A DNA stretch of 64,000 nucleotides, from contig DGXN01000030.1 of assembly GCA_002396335.1 (NCBI GenBank), positions 1-64,000 on the forward strand, read 5' to 3'. The DNA comes from Bacteroidales bacterium UBA4231. Its GTDB lineage: Bacteria > Bacteroidota > Bacteroidia > Bacteroidales > UBA932. Of the stretch, positions 16,180 to 23,514 are shown one piece after another. How positions within the stretch are numbered: position 1 is the first letter of the stretch; every line of letters begins with the position of its first letter. A model generated the notes under the pieces. That model saw only the letters and a list, made by a program, of their open reading frames with translations, was not told the DNA's origin and did not search any database. Both the position numbers and the translations under genes were made by a program.

Positions 16180-16210
16180 TACTTTTGCGAAATACCACAG
16201 TAGAACACAG
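16180..16210 (+). promoter_or_regulatory. Promoter of peptide unit 1 with 18-bp CCACAG element
   Basis: TACTTTTG (16180-16187) is the -7 box. Five bases later, TACCACAGTAGAACACAG (16193-16210) matches the shared element at 16 of 18 positions. The element ends one base before the ATG at 16212, so a bound protein would cover both the transcription start and the start codon. Confidence 0.6.
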
Positions 16211-16211
16211 T

Positions 16212-16373
16212 ATGGATAAAAAGAAGTATCTCGCTCCGGAAAGCCGTAAGGTGCTGATAATCACTGAATCGGCACTTCTTTCCGGCAGCCCTACCGGAGA
16301 AACCTATGAGGACTCCGGAAACTACGGAGGCTTTATGGCTCCCAGTTCTGATATGTTTGACGGAATAATATAA
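16212..16373 (+). CDS. Small peptide 1 (53 aa), unknown function
   Basis: The ATG at 16212 is chosen because a promoter and operator-like element end just before it, although the frame is open further upstream. The peptide has a basic start (MDKKKYLAPE), a hydrophobic stretch KVLIITESALLSGS, then a Gly/Ser/Asp/Tyr-rich tail ending MFDGII. It shares the spacing pattern K-x-Y-x-x-P ... E-x-x-L-x-(G/A)-S with the 49-residue peptide at 18891. Similar ~50-residue proteins occur before surface lipoproteins in Bacteroidales, but I know of no assigned role. There is no signal peptide and no cysteine. The lipoprotein gene follows 6 nt after its stop, so they are one operon. Confidence 0.6.
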   Translation: MDKKKYLAPESRKVLIITESALLSGSPTGETYEDSGNYGGFMAPSSDMFDGII

Positions 16374-16379
16374 TAAGGA

Positions 16380-18779
16380 ATGAAGAAGTTCTGTTTGCTG
16401 TTTTTGCTTTTGGGCTCCCTTTCCTGTACGGAAAAGCTGCCCCAGGATTCGACAGGGGAACTGCTTCCCCTTGTTTTCCGTGCTTCTCACGAAAACGAAG
16501 TTACAAAGACTTCCCTCGGATCAGACAGGAGCATCCGCTGGAGTACGTCGGACCAGGTGACCCTATTCTCCGGAACTGGTGTGTCCGGCAGTTCCTTCCA
16601 AGTGTCATCTACAGAAGATGATGGACGTATCGCCACGTTCACGGGGCTCACGACAGCCAGTTCCAACGGTTATTACTATGCCGTATTTCCGGCGCAGTCC
16701 GGCGCCCGCCTGGTTACCACGGGGGGTACCCTGCAGGCAGCTCTGCCCACGGTGCAGACTGGCGTGGAAAACAGTTTCGCCGCCGGTGCCAACCTCTCAG
16801 TGGCGCGGGTGAACAGCGAAGCCTCGGAGGACAACCAAATCCTCCATTTCAAGAATGCAGGTGCGCTACTGTCGTTCCTGGTTCCCGGCAACTACATTAC
16901 CCGCGTGCGAATTGAGAGCCGGGACGGCTCCGTGGCGATGACCGGGCCTGCCAACATCGATTACAATGACGGTGCACCCGTTGTTTCTGCGACGACGTCC
17001 TCCAAGAACTATGTGGAGGTGAATGTTCCTTCCGGCAGTATCGGCAAGCGTTTTTATGCCGTGGTGTATCCCGGAAATTACAGCCAGGGGTTCCATGTCA
17101 CTTTCTATACTTCTTCCAATTCGTTCAATCGTTATTCCAGCACGCTGGCGCTCAACCTTTCCAGAAACAGCCTTGTTTCGCTTATCGAAAAGAACTGGGG
17201 CGTGAACGACGACCGTGCAGGCAAGACCGAGAGCGGGACGGAACTCATCGCGCCTACCATCTCTACCGGCGGCGCCGTGTCGGCTACATCGGCTTCCATC
17301 ACGTTCTCCTGCGCTTCCGGGAAACGGGATACCTATAAGTTCTATCTGCGGGATGCGGCTTCCATGGGAAGCGGATCGCAAGTAGGTTCGCTGAGTACGG
17401 GTTCCGGCCAGTATGGCGCATATTCGTACACCTTCACCGGCCTCACCACGGGCGCTTCGTACGATCTGGGCGTAAGTGCCGCGTGCACAGGGGAGAGCGG
17501 TTTTGGCGATTCTCCCATTACCTGGCTGGAGGACGTTACCATCAATGCGGCTGTCAGCGGCATGACAGTGACCGTGGACAGCGCAGCGGAAACGTATTAC
17601 AATTTCGTGGTGAATTATACGCTGGAAGGGCTGTCGTCCACCGGTGTAGAACATGGTCTCATCTTCAGCTACACTTCTTCCACACCCACCTGCGGTTTGG
17701 TTGGAGCAGCTGGTAAACTGCCGGGTCCCGCGCTTACTTCTACCGGAACGGTTTCCCTTTCCCAGTGCGTCCCGAATGCGGTCCTGCGCCCGGGAGAAAC
17801 GTGCTATGTGCGGGCCTACTGCTTTGACACTGTGGCTGGGAATTATGTCTACTCTCCGGTGCAGCACCTAACGCTGAAGACGCAGCCCGAGGGCCTGTCC
17901 ATCACCAAAACAGCCCAGGCATCACCGTCCACAGCCATCGGTGTGTATCGTTTCACGGCCGGCGGAAGTTATAGCGGCTATTATGCTGTGGCCGATTGTT
18001 CCTCGTCTTCTCCCATCCGCCTGGGCGTGAACAATGCGCAGATGGGAACCACTTCCGCCCTGTCCATGGCTTCGCAGCGCACTTCCAGCGGGGCACTTGT
18101 CCTTGTCAATGGCCAGATTTTTGGTTCACAGGGCAATATCGGCCTCGCATATACGGGCGGCGCTTTGCGGTATAACAATTCCTCTGATGACGGGATTGCA
18201 GCCTGCCGCATGTATGGGAATACTTACTCTGATTCTCAGCCAGTTACACGCGCTATCCTTGGCGTAGATGGAAGCGGTGTGCCGGGAGCTTATTGGTGTT
18301 CGCTTGTGGGGGGATCGGCCTACTTTTTTGACCGTCCCATTCCCTCAGGTACGGCGGTTTATCCGCAGGTAAGTGCTTCATCCGGCCCTGGGCCCAAGCA
18401 GTCCTGGAACCCTGCAGAGGCGCTCTCCACCGGGCCGATGCTTCTTTATGACAGCAAGGTTTGCGTGTCGGAGGATAAGTTGAGGACGGGTGTATACTAT
18501 ACCAATTATGAACTGTGGGAAACCACTGCCGGCAATATCTACGGATCTTCCCGCCAACGTACGGCGATCGGCTATGACGGTTCGGGCAAGGTGTATCTGG
18601 TTGTAGTAACTTCCAATGTTACCTTGACCCAACTGGCCCGCATCATGAAGGGCCTGGGGTGCACTTATGCCATGAATCTGGACGGCGGCGGTTCCTCGCA
18701 GATGCAGGTTTCCGGCTCGGGTGAACTCACCGGCAACGCGAGGGATGTGAAATCCACCGTCGGTTTTTTTGCAAAATAA
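16380..18779 (+). CDS. Fimbrillin-like lipoprotein fused to a phosphodiester glycosidase (NAGPA) domain
   Basis: The 799-residue protein has lipobox LGSLSC (Cys17) and an N-terminal fimbrillin-like region (TKTSLGSDRSIRWSTSDQ, then YYAVFPAQSGA) typical of FimA/Mfa-like surface proteins. Around residues 290-500 lie two Ig/fibronectin-like segments. The C-terminal ~280 residues form a NAGPA/DUF2233 domain: RTAIGYDGSGKVYLVVV and the signature NLDGGGSSQM near residue 765. NAGPA enzymes remove GlcNAc from GlcNAc-1-phosphodiesters, and bacterial relatives are phosphodiester glycosidases. It is probably displayed on the outer membrane. The genes for alpha-GlcNAc enzymes lie across the divergent promoter. 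Confidence 0.82.
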   Translation: MKKFCLLFLLLGSLSCTEKLPQDSTGELLPLVFRASHENEVTKTSLGSDRSIRWSTSDQVTLFSGTGVSGSSFQVSSTEDDGRIATFTGLTTASSNGYYYAVFPAQSGARLVTTGGTLQAALPTVQTGVENSFAAGANLSVARVNSEASEDNQILHFKNAGALLSFLVPGNYITRVRIESRDGSVAMTGPANIDYNDGAPVVSATTSSKNYVEVNVPSGSIGKRFYAVVYPGNYSQGFHVTFYTSSNSFNRYSSTLALNLSRNSLVSLIEKNWGVNDDRAGKTESGTELIAPTISTGGAVSATSASITFSCASGKRDTYKFYLRDAASMGSGSQVGSLSTGSGQYGAYSYTFTGLTTGASYDLGVSAACTGESGFGDSPITWLEDVTINAAVSGMTVTVDSAAETYYNFVVNYTLEGLSSTGVEHGLIFSYTSSTPTCGLVGAAGKLPGPALTSTGTVSLSQCVPNAVLRPGETCYVRAYCFDTVAGNYVYSPVQHLTLKTQPEGLSITKTAQASPSTAIGVYRFTAGGSYSGYYAVADCSSSSPIRLGVNNAQMGTTSALSMASQRTSSGALVLVNGQIFGSQGNIGLAYTGGALRYNNSSDDGIAACRMYGNTYSDSQPVTRAILGVDGSGVPGAYWCSLVGGSAYFFDRPIPSGTAVYPQVSASSGPGPKQSWNPAEALSTGPMLLYDSKVCVSEDKLRTGVYYTNYELWETTAGNIYGSSRQRTAIGYDGSGKVYLVVVTSNVTLTQLARIMKGLGCTYAMNLDGGGSSQMQVSGSGELTGNARDVKSTVGFFAK

Positions 18780-18790
18780 TTGAGGATAAG

Positions 18791-18818
18791 GGTAGTAATT
18801 TAGAAAATAATTACTACC
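18791..18818 (+). promoter_or_regulatory. Perfect 10-bp inverted repeat overlapping a -7 box
   Basis: GGTAGTAATT (18791-18800) and AATTACTACC (18809-18818) are perfect inverted repeats with an 8-nt spacer. The right arm runs into the TACCTTTG -7 box, so this could be an operator. It is also positioned to end the preceding transcript, but no long T run follows, which argues against a simple terminator. Confidence 0.5.
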
Positions 18819-18851
18819 TTTGTCCATTGTAGATACCACAGCACACCACAG
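18815..18851 (+). promoter_or_regulatory. Promoter of peptide unit 2 with 18-bp CCACAG element
   Basis: TACCTTTG (18815-18822) is the -7 box, and 11 nt later TACCACAGCACACCACAG (18834-18851) matches the shared element at 17 of 18 positions. The remaining 39-nt leader to the ATG at 18891 is A/T-rich. Confidence 0.65.
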
Positions 18852-18890
18852 TTAAGTTGAAATAATTAACTAACACATAAAAATAAAGCT

Positions 18891-19040
18891 ATGAGCAAAC
18901 AAAACTACGAAATCCCGCTTTGCGAATCCGTTAAATTGGAGTTCGAGGGCGCTGTACTTGCTGCATCGGATCCTGATGCATTGGGTGCTCCCGGTATGCC
19001 CGGAAATGATTTAGGTGTTATGGATCCTATTTCCTTCTAA
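18891..19040 (+). CDS. Small peptide 2 (49 aa), unknown function
   Basis: The frame begins at the ATG at 18891 and is too short for standard gene-length limits. It reads MSKQNYEIPLCESVKLEFEG and continues with AVLAASDPDALGAPGMPGND to a C-terminal VMDPISF. Like peptide 1 it has Y-x-x-P near residue 6, a Glu before a short hydrophobic block and then a (G/A)-S turn into a Gly/Pro/Asp-rich tail. The conserved front and variable tail resemble a leader-core layout, but no modification enzyme lies nearby, so a RiPP role is speculation. The lipoprotein gene starts 12 nt after its stop, and both lie behind the CCACAG-element promoter. Confidence 0.6.
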   Translation: MSKQNYEIPLCESVKLEFEGAVLAASDPDALGAPGMPGNDLGVMDPISF

Positions 19041-19051
19041 TCCTTGTTGTT

Positions 19052-21037
19052 ATGAGAAAAATTACTTCTATTTTGATTTTTGCCGCCGCTGCGGCACTTG
19101 TTTCCTGCAACAAGGAAATGAACAATCCCGAAACTCCTCAGGGAGAAGGTATCAAAGTGACGGTTATCGCCGGTAACCCGGAAACCAAAACTACGCTTGA
19201 ATCCAACGGCAAAACCGTCAGTTGGAAGAGTACGGACAAGGTGGGTTTCTTCAATCATACCGCAGACGTGAACGTAGAGTCTTCTGCCGCTTCTATCGAT
19301 GGTGAAGGAAAAGCTACTTTCACGGCAACGGTCCCTGCCGCTGGAACCTACTATGCCTACTATCCTTATCAAAACGAGACGGGCTCCAATGCCCCTACTA
19401 CAGACGGCGTTGTGGCTCGTATCCCTAACGCACAGACCCCTACTCCTACTTCTTTTGACCCCAAGGCAGACCTGTTACTATCTTCTGCATTCTCTGCAAC
19501 GGGTGCTACCGATACGCCGGCGGATATCCGTTTCAAACGTCTCGGCGCCTTCCTGAAGATACAGTTTATTGATGGCACGACCGGCACGAAACTCTCCGGA
19601 GAATATGCCACCAGCGTTAAAGTGCAGGGAGAGGCAAACCTTTCCGCCAAATATAGAATTCATGGCGTAAACGGTGCTGTTTACCAGGATAGTGGTTATA
19701 AAGCCATTACTGCTACATACGATGCTGACACCTACGCGCTGACAACCGCCGGACAGTACACCATCATTGGTGTCAGACCCCAGACTCTTGCTTCCGGCAG
19801 CACGTTGGCCATTACCATCACGACCGGCAAATATTTGATCAACAAGACCCTCACGATGCCTTCGGATGTCGTGTTGGGTGCGGGTAATTTGCTTCCTATT
19901 AATGTCACTCTTACCGATGCAGATGTCAAGAGTACCTCGGTTTCTGTTTCTAGAGTATGGGGACTGTATTCAACATCAGCTGCCGCTTGGAATGAATATT
20001 ATGGTGGAACTGCAGATACAGATAGGAATGTTGCTATGGATGAGGACTACATCTATATTTGCGAAACAGTCAAAAACACTCCTAAAATTTGGGCAATTAG
20101 CAGAACAAACACTGCATCTGTTAAACCCGTCTCTGTTGAAGGAATACTGACAGATTCTTTCTGGCCTACTGCTTGTCCTCGTGTAATCAAGAATACCGAT
20201 GCGTCCATTAATGGTGGTAAAGATGTATTAGTTGTCTCCAGTATGAGCAATTCCCAAACGGCACTTTACCTTTATGCATATCTTGATGGTATAGATAAGA
20301 AGCCCACGCCTGTTCAATTAGGAGGTTATATTTCAGGACGTCGTTTGGGTGATACTTTTACACATTGGGGGACTTTACAAAAAGGCATGTACTTCTTTAA
20401 AGACTTCAATACTGAAAGAATGATGACCTACAAGATTGCGGATACTGCAGGTTGGGATTGGGCCACTGTAAAAAGTGCATATGCTACTGACGGCACTATT
20501 CAAACAGTTCCCGCACAAGCCAATATTCTTGGACCAGCAGTAGGCGCAGGTGGATTTTTCCCTTATCCTAATGACAAGAATAACGGTTTCTTTGGGTTGA
20601 GGGCTGAGGTCCAGGCATATACCTTCTCAATAACGCCAGATGTATGGAGTGCAAAAGATGGTGTTGATACAGCTGTATCTACCTCTACGGGATCCGGTTA
20701 TTTCCTGAATGCCACCAGTGCTTTATACTTTGAAGTAGGTGCGTACAAATACGTGGTGTATACACGCCAGGTATCCGGCGGAGCCGGTGGCGTAATGTTC
20801 CTCCGTGGCTCCTATTCAGATTCTTACGCCGATATCATCAATGCAAGAATTGCTGGTGGGGGTGCCGCTGCTTCGTTCTCTGTTGCTGCAGATTCCGATG
20901 ATGTCACATCAACAAATGGAAAATCTTCAGGGAACTTGGGTTTCGATCTGGCCGCATTCCAGATTGGCGATGATGTCTATGTTGCTGCGCTTAAGCAGAA
21001 TGTTGGACTTAGCCTCTTCAAAGTTTCTGCAGAGTAG
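19052..21037 (+). CDS. Fimbrillin-like lipoprotein with DUF4623-type C-terminal module
   Basis: This 661-residue surface lipoprotein (lipobox ALVSC, Cys19) has a fimbrillin-like N-terminal half (TKTTLESNGKTVSWKSTDKVG, cut here to the motif TVSWKSTDKVG; then YYAYYPYQN). From about residue 295 it continues with a C-terminal module beginning SRVWGLYSTS. That module is clearly homologous to the C-terminal half of the lipoprotein at 29660-31672: both contain DRNV, PRVIKNTDASINGGKD-like, RRLGDTF, YTRQVS and the terminal VGLSLFKxS. I believe it is the DUF4623 module. The codons from about 19940 to 20960 are visibly more A/T-rich than neighbouring genes, suggesting recombination or transfer. A strong terminator follows. 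Confidence 0.75.
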   Translation: MRKITSILIFAAAAALVSCNKEMNNPETPQGEGIKVTVIAGNPETKTTLESNGKTVSWKSTDKVGFFNHTADVNVESSAASIDGEGKATFTATVPAAGTYYAYYPYQNETGSNAPTTDGVVARIPNAQTPTPTSFDPKADLLLSSAFSATGATDTPADIRFKRLGAFLKIQFIDGTTGTKLSGEYATSVKVQGEANLSAKYRIHGVNGAVYQDSGYKAITATYDADTYALTTAGQYTIIGVRPQTLASGSTLAITITTGKYLINKTLTMPSDVVLGAGNLLPINVTLTDADVKSTSVSVSRVWGLYSTSAAAWNEYYGGTADTDRNVAMDEDYIYICETVKNTPKIWAISRTNTASVKPVSVEGILTDSFWPTACPRVIKNTDASINGGKDVLVVSSMSNSQTALYLYAYLDGIDKKPTPVQLGGYISGRRLGDTFTHWGTLQKGMYFFKDFNTERMMTYKIADTAGWDWATVKSAYATDGTIQTVPAQANILGPAVGAGGFFPYPNDKNNGFFGLRAEVQAYTFSITPDVWSAKDGVDTAVSTSTGSGYFLNATSALYFEVGAYKYVVYTRQVSGGAGGVMFLRGSYSDSYADIINARIAGGGAAASFSVAADSDDVTSTNGKSSGNLGFDLAAFQIGDDVYVAALKQNVGLSLFKVSAE

Positions 21038-21063
21038 AAGGATAAACCAGTTTTATAGAATTA

Positions 21064-21089
21064 GGGTGGCCCGCGTGGCCACCCTTTTT
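21064..21089 (+). terminator. Rho-independent terminator
   Basis: GGGTGGCC and GGCCACCC form a perfect 8-bp stem around a CGCGT loop and are followed by five T. It ends the small peptide 2-lipoprotein operon. Confidence 0.9.
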
Positions 21090-21097
21090 GCATTTAC

Positions 21098-21130
21098 TTT
21101 GTCAAAATAATAAAAAAATCCTTATCTTTG
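21098..21130 (+). promoter_or_regulatory. Promoter of the structured RNA / Rpn gene
   Basis: TTTG (21098-21101) is followed after 21 nt by TATCTTTG (21123-21130). The start would be near 21137, about 230 nt ahead of the Rpn ATG, so a long leader or a separate RNA is made. Confidence 0.7.
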
Positions 21131-21136
21131 CCTTTG

Positions 21137-21345
21137 ATGGGAGCCGTGAGGGATACAGGGTTTGATTTCTAGCCCCCTTGTTACGGGGACCCTGTTCAGT
21201 ATCCGTAGCCTCCGCTTCTGGAAGCGGAGAGCGTTATCGGCAGGCAACAGTACATCCAGAGTTGCCCTCGCAGGATAACGCGCCTGGTCCTGAGCCCCCA
21301 GAAGGGTAACGTAACTCGACCTCAGAAACGCTGGGGCCGTACAGT
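21137..21345 (+). ncRNA. Unidentified structured RNA, free or as the leader of the Rpn gene
   Basis: This stretch has no plausible small gene but is dense in paired segments. GGATAC-ACAGGGT (from 21151) pairs with ACCCTGT...GTATCC (to 21204), enclosing CCCC/GGGG at 21174-21188. CTCCGCTT pairs with AAGCGGAG (21210-21229). GCGTTATC pairs with GATAACGC (21231-21281), enclosing GGCAAC/GTTGCC. CTGAG (21290) pairs with CTCAG (21321), while CCCCAG (21296) pairs with CTGGGG (21331), giving a possible pseudoknot or switch. I could not match it to tmRNA, RNase P RNA, SRP RNA or 6S RNA by their conserved sequences. It might be one of the orphan Bacteroidales RNA motifs. Confidence 0.55.
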
Positions 21346-21366
21346 TTGTTTTAACCCTTCATTATT

Positions 21367-22413
21367 ATGACCTCACCCCGCATTTATGGGTATGAGCATC
21401 GCCAGGAATGGCCCTCCTACCTCCATGACCCTGGGACCTGGTATGGTTCGGAAGAAGCCAAAGGCCGGTACGCCAACATCCTTTTGGATTACTGGTTTAA
21501 ACGAGCATTCGGCAATGAAAACAGGAAACGCCTGCTGCAGCTTCTTTTACAGGAACTGATCCCTGAGAGGACTATCAACGAACTCCGCTACGCACCGCAG
21601 GAGTACGTCAACCTTTCCCCCGGAAAGAAAGATATCCGTGTGGACATAGAATGCACGGATGACGAGAACAACCGGTTTATCGTAGAACTCCAAGTTGCAC
21701 CCCAGAACTGGATCTTTGAGCGGGCCCTGTATTACTCTTCATTTGCTTTGATACAGCAGATGGAAAAAGGGGTGGATGAGTATAAGTTTCCGCCGGTTTA
21801 CTTCATCGGCATCCTTGATTTCTGTGTACACCAGAAGGAACAGGATCGGGTGCTTTTCCGTTATCAGCTCCGTGACATGGAAACGGGCGACCTTATGACC
21901 GACAGGATTCAGTTCATCTTTCTGGAACTGCCTAACTGTACCAAGGCATTGACTCCGGAAGCTTCTGTCCTGGATAATTTCTGTTATTCACTGCACAACA
22001 TGCAGTTCTTGCCCAACCGCCCGCTGGAGCTAAGGCAGGAAATCTTTGAACTCTTGTTTGAGTCGGCGGATATTGCTAAATTTACACCCGATGAAAGAAT
22101 TAAATATGACCACGATATGACAACCGACAGAGATAGACGTAACCAACTGAAAAAAGCTACGGAAGATGGCCTTAAAGAGGGATGGGAGCGGGGTCTGGAA
22201 AAAGGGATGGAAAAAGGGATGGAAAAGGGGATGGAAAAGGGGATGGAGAAGGGACTGGAGAAAGGGATGGAGAAAGGGATGGAGAAAGGTAGGAACGAAG
22301 GTCGGAAAGAATTGATCAAGGCCCTTATTCATTCTGGAATGTCAGAAAAAGAGGTTCAGCAGCGCCTGAATCTCAGCGCTGAGCAGTGGAAAACACTTAT
22401 GGAAGATGTATAG
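21367..22413 (+). CDS. Rpn-family PD-(D/E)XK nuclease/putative transposase
   Basis: The 348-residue protein begins with the Rpn/PDDEXK_2 layout: YANILLDYWFKRAFGNE, then NLSPGKKDIRVDIEC and RFIVELQVAPQNWIFERALYY (active-site region cited as VDIEC ... FIVELQ, giving D-x-E ... E-x-Q). These proteins are recombination-promoting nucleases that are highly duplicated in Bacteroidetes; E. coli RpnA cuts DNA and stimulates RecA-independent recombination. Residues 276-307 are eight tandem G-(M/L)-E-K units, a length-variable region typical of the family. No terminal inverted repeats were found around it. It converges with the GntR gene 24 nt away. Confidence 0.85.
   Translation: MTSPRIYGYEHRQEWPSYLHDPGTWYGSEEAKGRYANILLDYWFKRAFGNENRKRLLQLLLQELIPERTINELRYAPQEYVNLSPGKKDIRVDIECTDDENNRFIVELQVAPQNWIFERALYYSSFALIQQMEKGVDEYKFPPVYFIGILDFCVHQKEQDRVLFRYQLRDMETGDLMTDRIQFIFLELPNCTKALTPEASVLDNFCYSLHNMQFLPNRPLELRQEIFELLFESADIAKFTPDERIKYDHDMTTDRDRRNQLKKATEDGLKEGWERGLEKGMEKGMEKGMEKGMEKGLEKGMEKGMEKGRNEGRKELIKALIHSGMSEKEVQQRLNLSAEQWKTLMEDV
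22192..22287 (+). repeat. 12-bp coding tandem repeat, eight units (GMEK)
   Basis: Eight in-frame 12-bp units of the form GGGATGGAAAAA or GGGATGGAGAAA encode G-(M/L)-E-K. Synonymous differences (A/G at the wobble bases) show that it is not a sequencing duplication. Two degenerate units (GRNE, GRKE) follow. Confidence 0.9.
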
Positions 22414-22437
22414 TCTGACTTGCGTCGTGGGAGAAGG

Positions 22438-23463
22438 CTAAAACGTGTGCCTGCGGTTCATGTGGAAAGGACAGTGAATCTTTACGAGCTTACGGCTCAG
22501 GATCATGTCGGCGGCAAGGTGTCCCATTTCGCGGAAATCGGTACTGACGGTTGTAAGGCCGCCCAGCACCAGTTCGTTCATGTCGGATTCATTGTAAGAG
22601 ATGATAAAAACATCCTGGCCAATCAGGAGGCCGGCCTGTTGAATCTTGTGCGCAAGGGCCACCAGACCGGCATCCAGCTGGGAGTTCAAAACAAGGAAGG
22701 TGTCTCCGGGACGGATATCCTGAGGAACTTTGTGGAGGAATTCCACCGGGATGTCATAATCCGTGGTAAAGCGCCGGACGCCCTTGATGATGTGACTTCC
22801 GTATAGGGACATGGGCAGGGTGATGACCCGCATCATCTTGGTGTGCCGCTCCGGGCCCAGTCCCTCGGAAAGGCCTTGGTAAATGTCGTTCTCAAAGTCC
22901 TGGTATACGGCACCGTACTGGCCGGGGAAATCCGGCTGCAGACGGTCCAGCATGATGAGCTTACGGAAAGGGATGCGGCTGAGCTGCTTCTCCACTTTGG
23001 CCTGTGTGTCAGCGTCCAAGGGGAAGTGGGGGGCCAGGATATAGTAGTCGTAATGGTCCAGATTGTCGTCCAGATAGTGTTCCAGCAGGTCTACGCTCTG
23101 GTTGTGGTTCAGGATGGTAATCTCCGCCTGGCTGCCCAGTTTCTCGGCAAAGGCATTGTAGAGGATTTGCTTATAGACCGAAAATTTGTCAAAGAGGACC
23201 AGCACCTGCGGCCGTACATCGGCGTTGACATCGGCCGCATAGAACCCTTTTCCCTGCTTGGGGACAATAATCCCTTTCTCCACCAGGATGCTGTAGGACT
23301 TCTTGACCGTTTCCTTGGAGATGCCGAGTTTCGCCGCCAGTTCGTTCATGGAGGGCATCAGTTCTCCGGCGGTCAGTTTGCCGGAGTGGAGGGCGCGCTC
23401 CACCTGGTTCACCAGCTGTTTATAGATGGGATTTTTGCTATTCGGGTCGATTTGCAATCTCAT
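22438..23463 (-). CDS. GntR-family regulator with sugar-binding-protein-like C-terminal domain
   Basis: This 341-residue protein has an N-terminal GntR winged helix (about residues 1-75: PIYKQLVNQVERALHSGKL, MPSMNELAAKLGISKETVKK, KGIIVPKQGKGFY, each under 20 residues). A periplasmic-binding-protein-like effector domain covers about residues 85-330. Such Bacteroidetes GntR proteins usually sense a sugar and control an adjacent catabolic operon. Here it lies directly behind the ten-gene SusCD/GH20 operon on the same strand but has its own -7 box inside an inverted repeat, which suggests autoregulation. It is a candidate binder of the CCACAG elements, but nothing in the sequence proves that. Confidence 0.9.
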   Translation of the reverse strand: MRLQIDPNSKNPIYKQLVNQVERALHSGKLTAGELMPSMNELAAKLGISKETVKKSYSILVEKGIIVPKQGKGFYAADVNADVRPQVLVLFDKFSVYKQILYNAFAEKLGSQAEITILNHNQSVDLLEHYLDDNLDHYDYYILAPHFPLDADTQAKVEKQLSRIPFRKLIMLDRLQPDFPGQYGAVYQDFENDIYQGLSEGLGPERHTKMMRVITLPMSLYGSHIIKGVRRFTTDYDIPVEFLHKVPQDIRPGDTFLVLNSQLDAGLVALAHKIQQAGLLIGQDVFIISYNESDMNELVLGGLTTVSTDFREMGHLAADMILSRKLVKIHCPFHMNRRHTF

Positions 23464-23484
23464 AGATGCCGATACTTATGAAAA

Positions 23485-23514
23485 ATTAGACAAATTTACG
23501 AATAATTATCTAAT
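23485..23514 (-). promoter_or_regulatory. GntR promoter with inverted-repeat operator candidate
   Basis: ATTAGA (23485-23490) and TCTAAT (23509-23514) are inverted repeats flanking the minus-strand -7 box TAAATTTG (23491-23498). The right arm overlaps the GH20 stop codon. The position fits an autoregulatory operator. Confidence 0.5.

Noticed and set aside
16089-16211. Upstream extension of small peptide 1 from the ATG at 16089
   Set aside because: The extension crosses both divergent promoters and the operator-like element; the ATG at 16212 fits the promoter and family length.
18891-19040. Small peptide 2 as a RiPP precursor with maturation genes
   Set aside because: No radical SAM, LanM, YcaO, ATP-grasp or peptidase-transporter gene is present in the neighbourhood, so the leader-core idea remains only a suggestion.
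22192-22287. Short regular repeat that could look like a CRISPR array
   Set aside because: The 12-bp units are contiguous, in frame and without spacers; they encode a GMEK linker.
21367-22413. Rpn gene as a complete insertion sequence
   Set aside because: No terminal inverted repeats or target duplication are visible around it, so it is annotated as a nuclease gene only.
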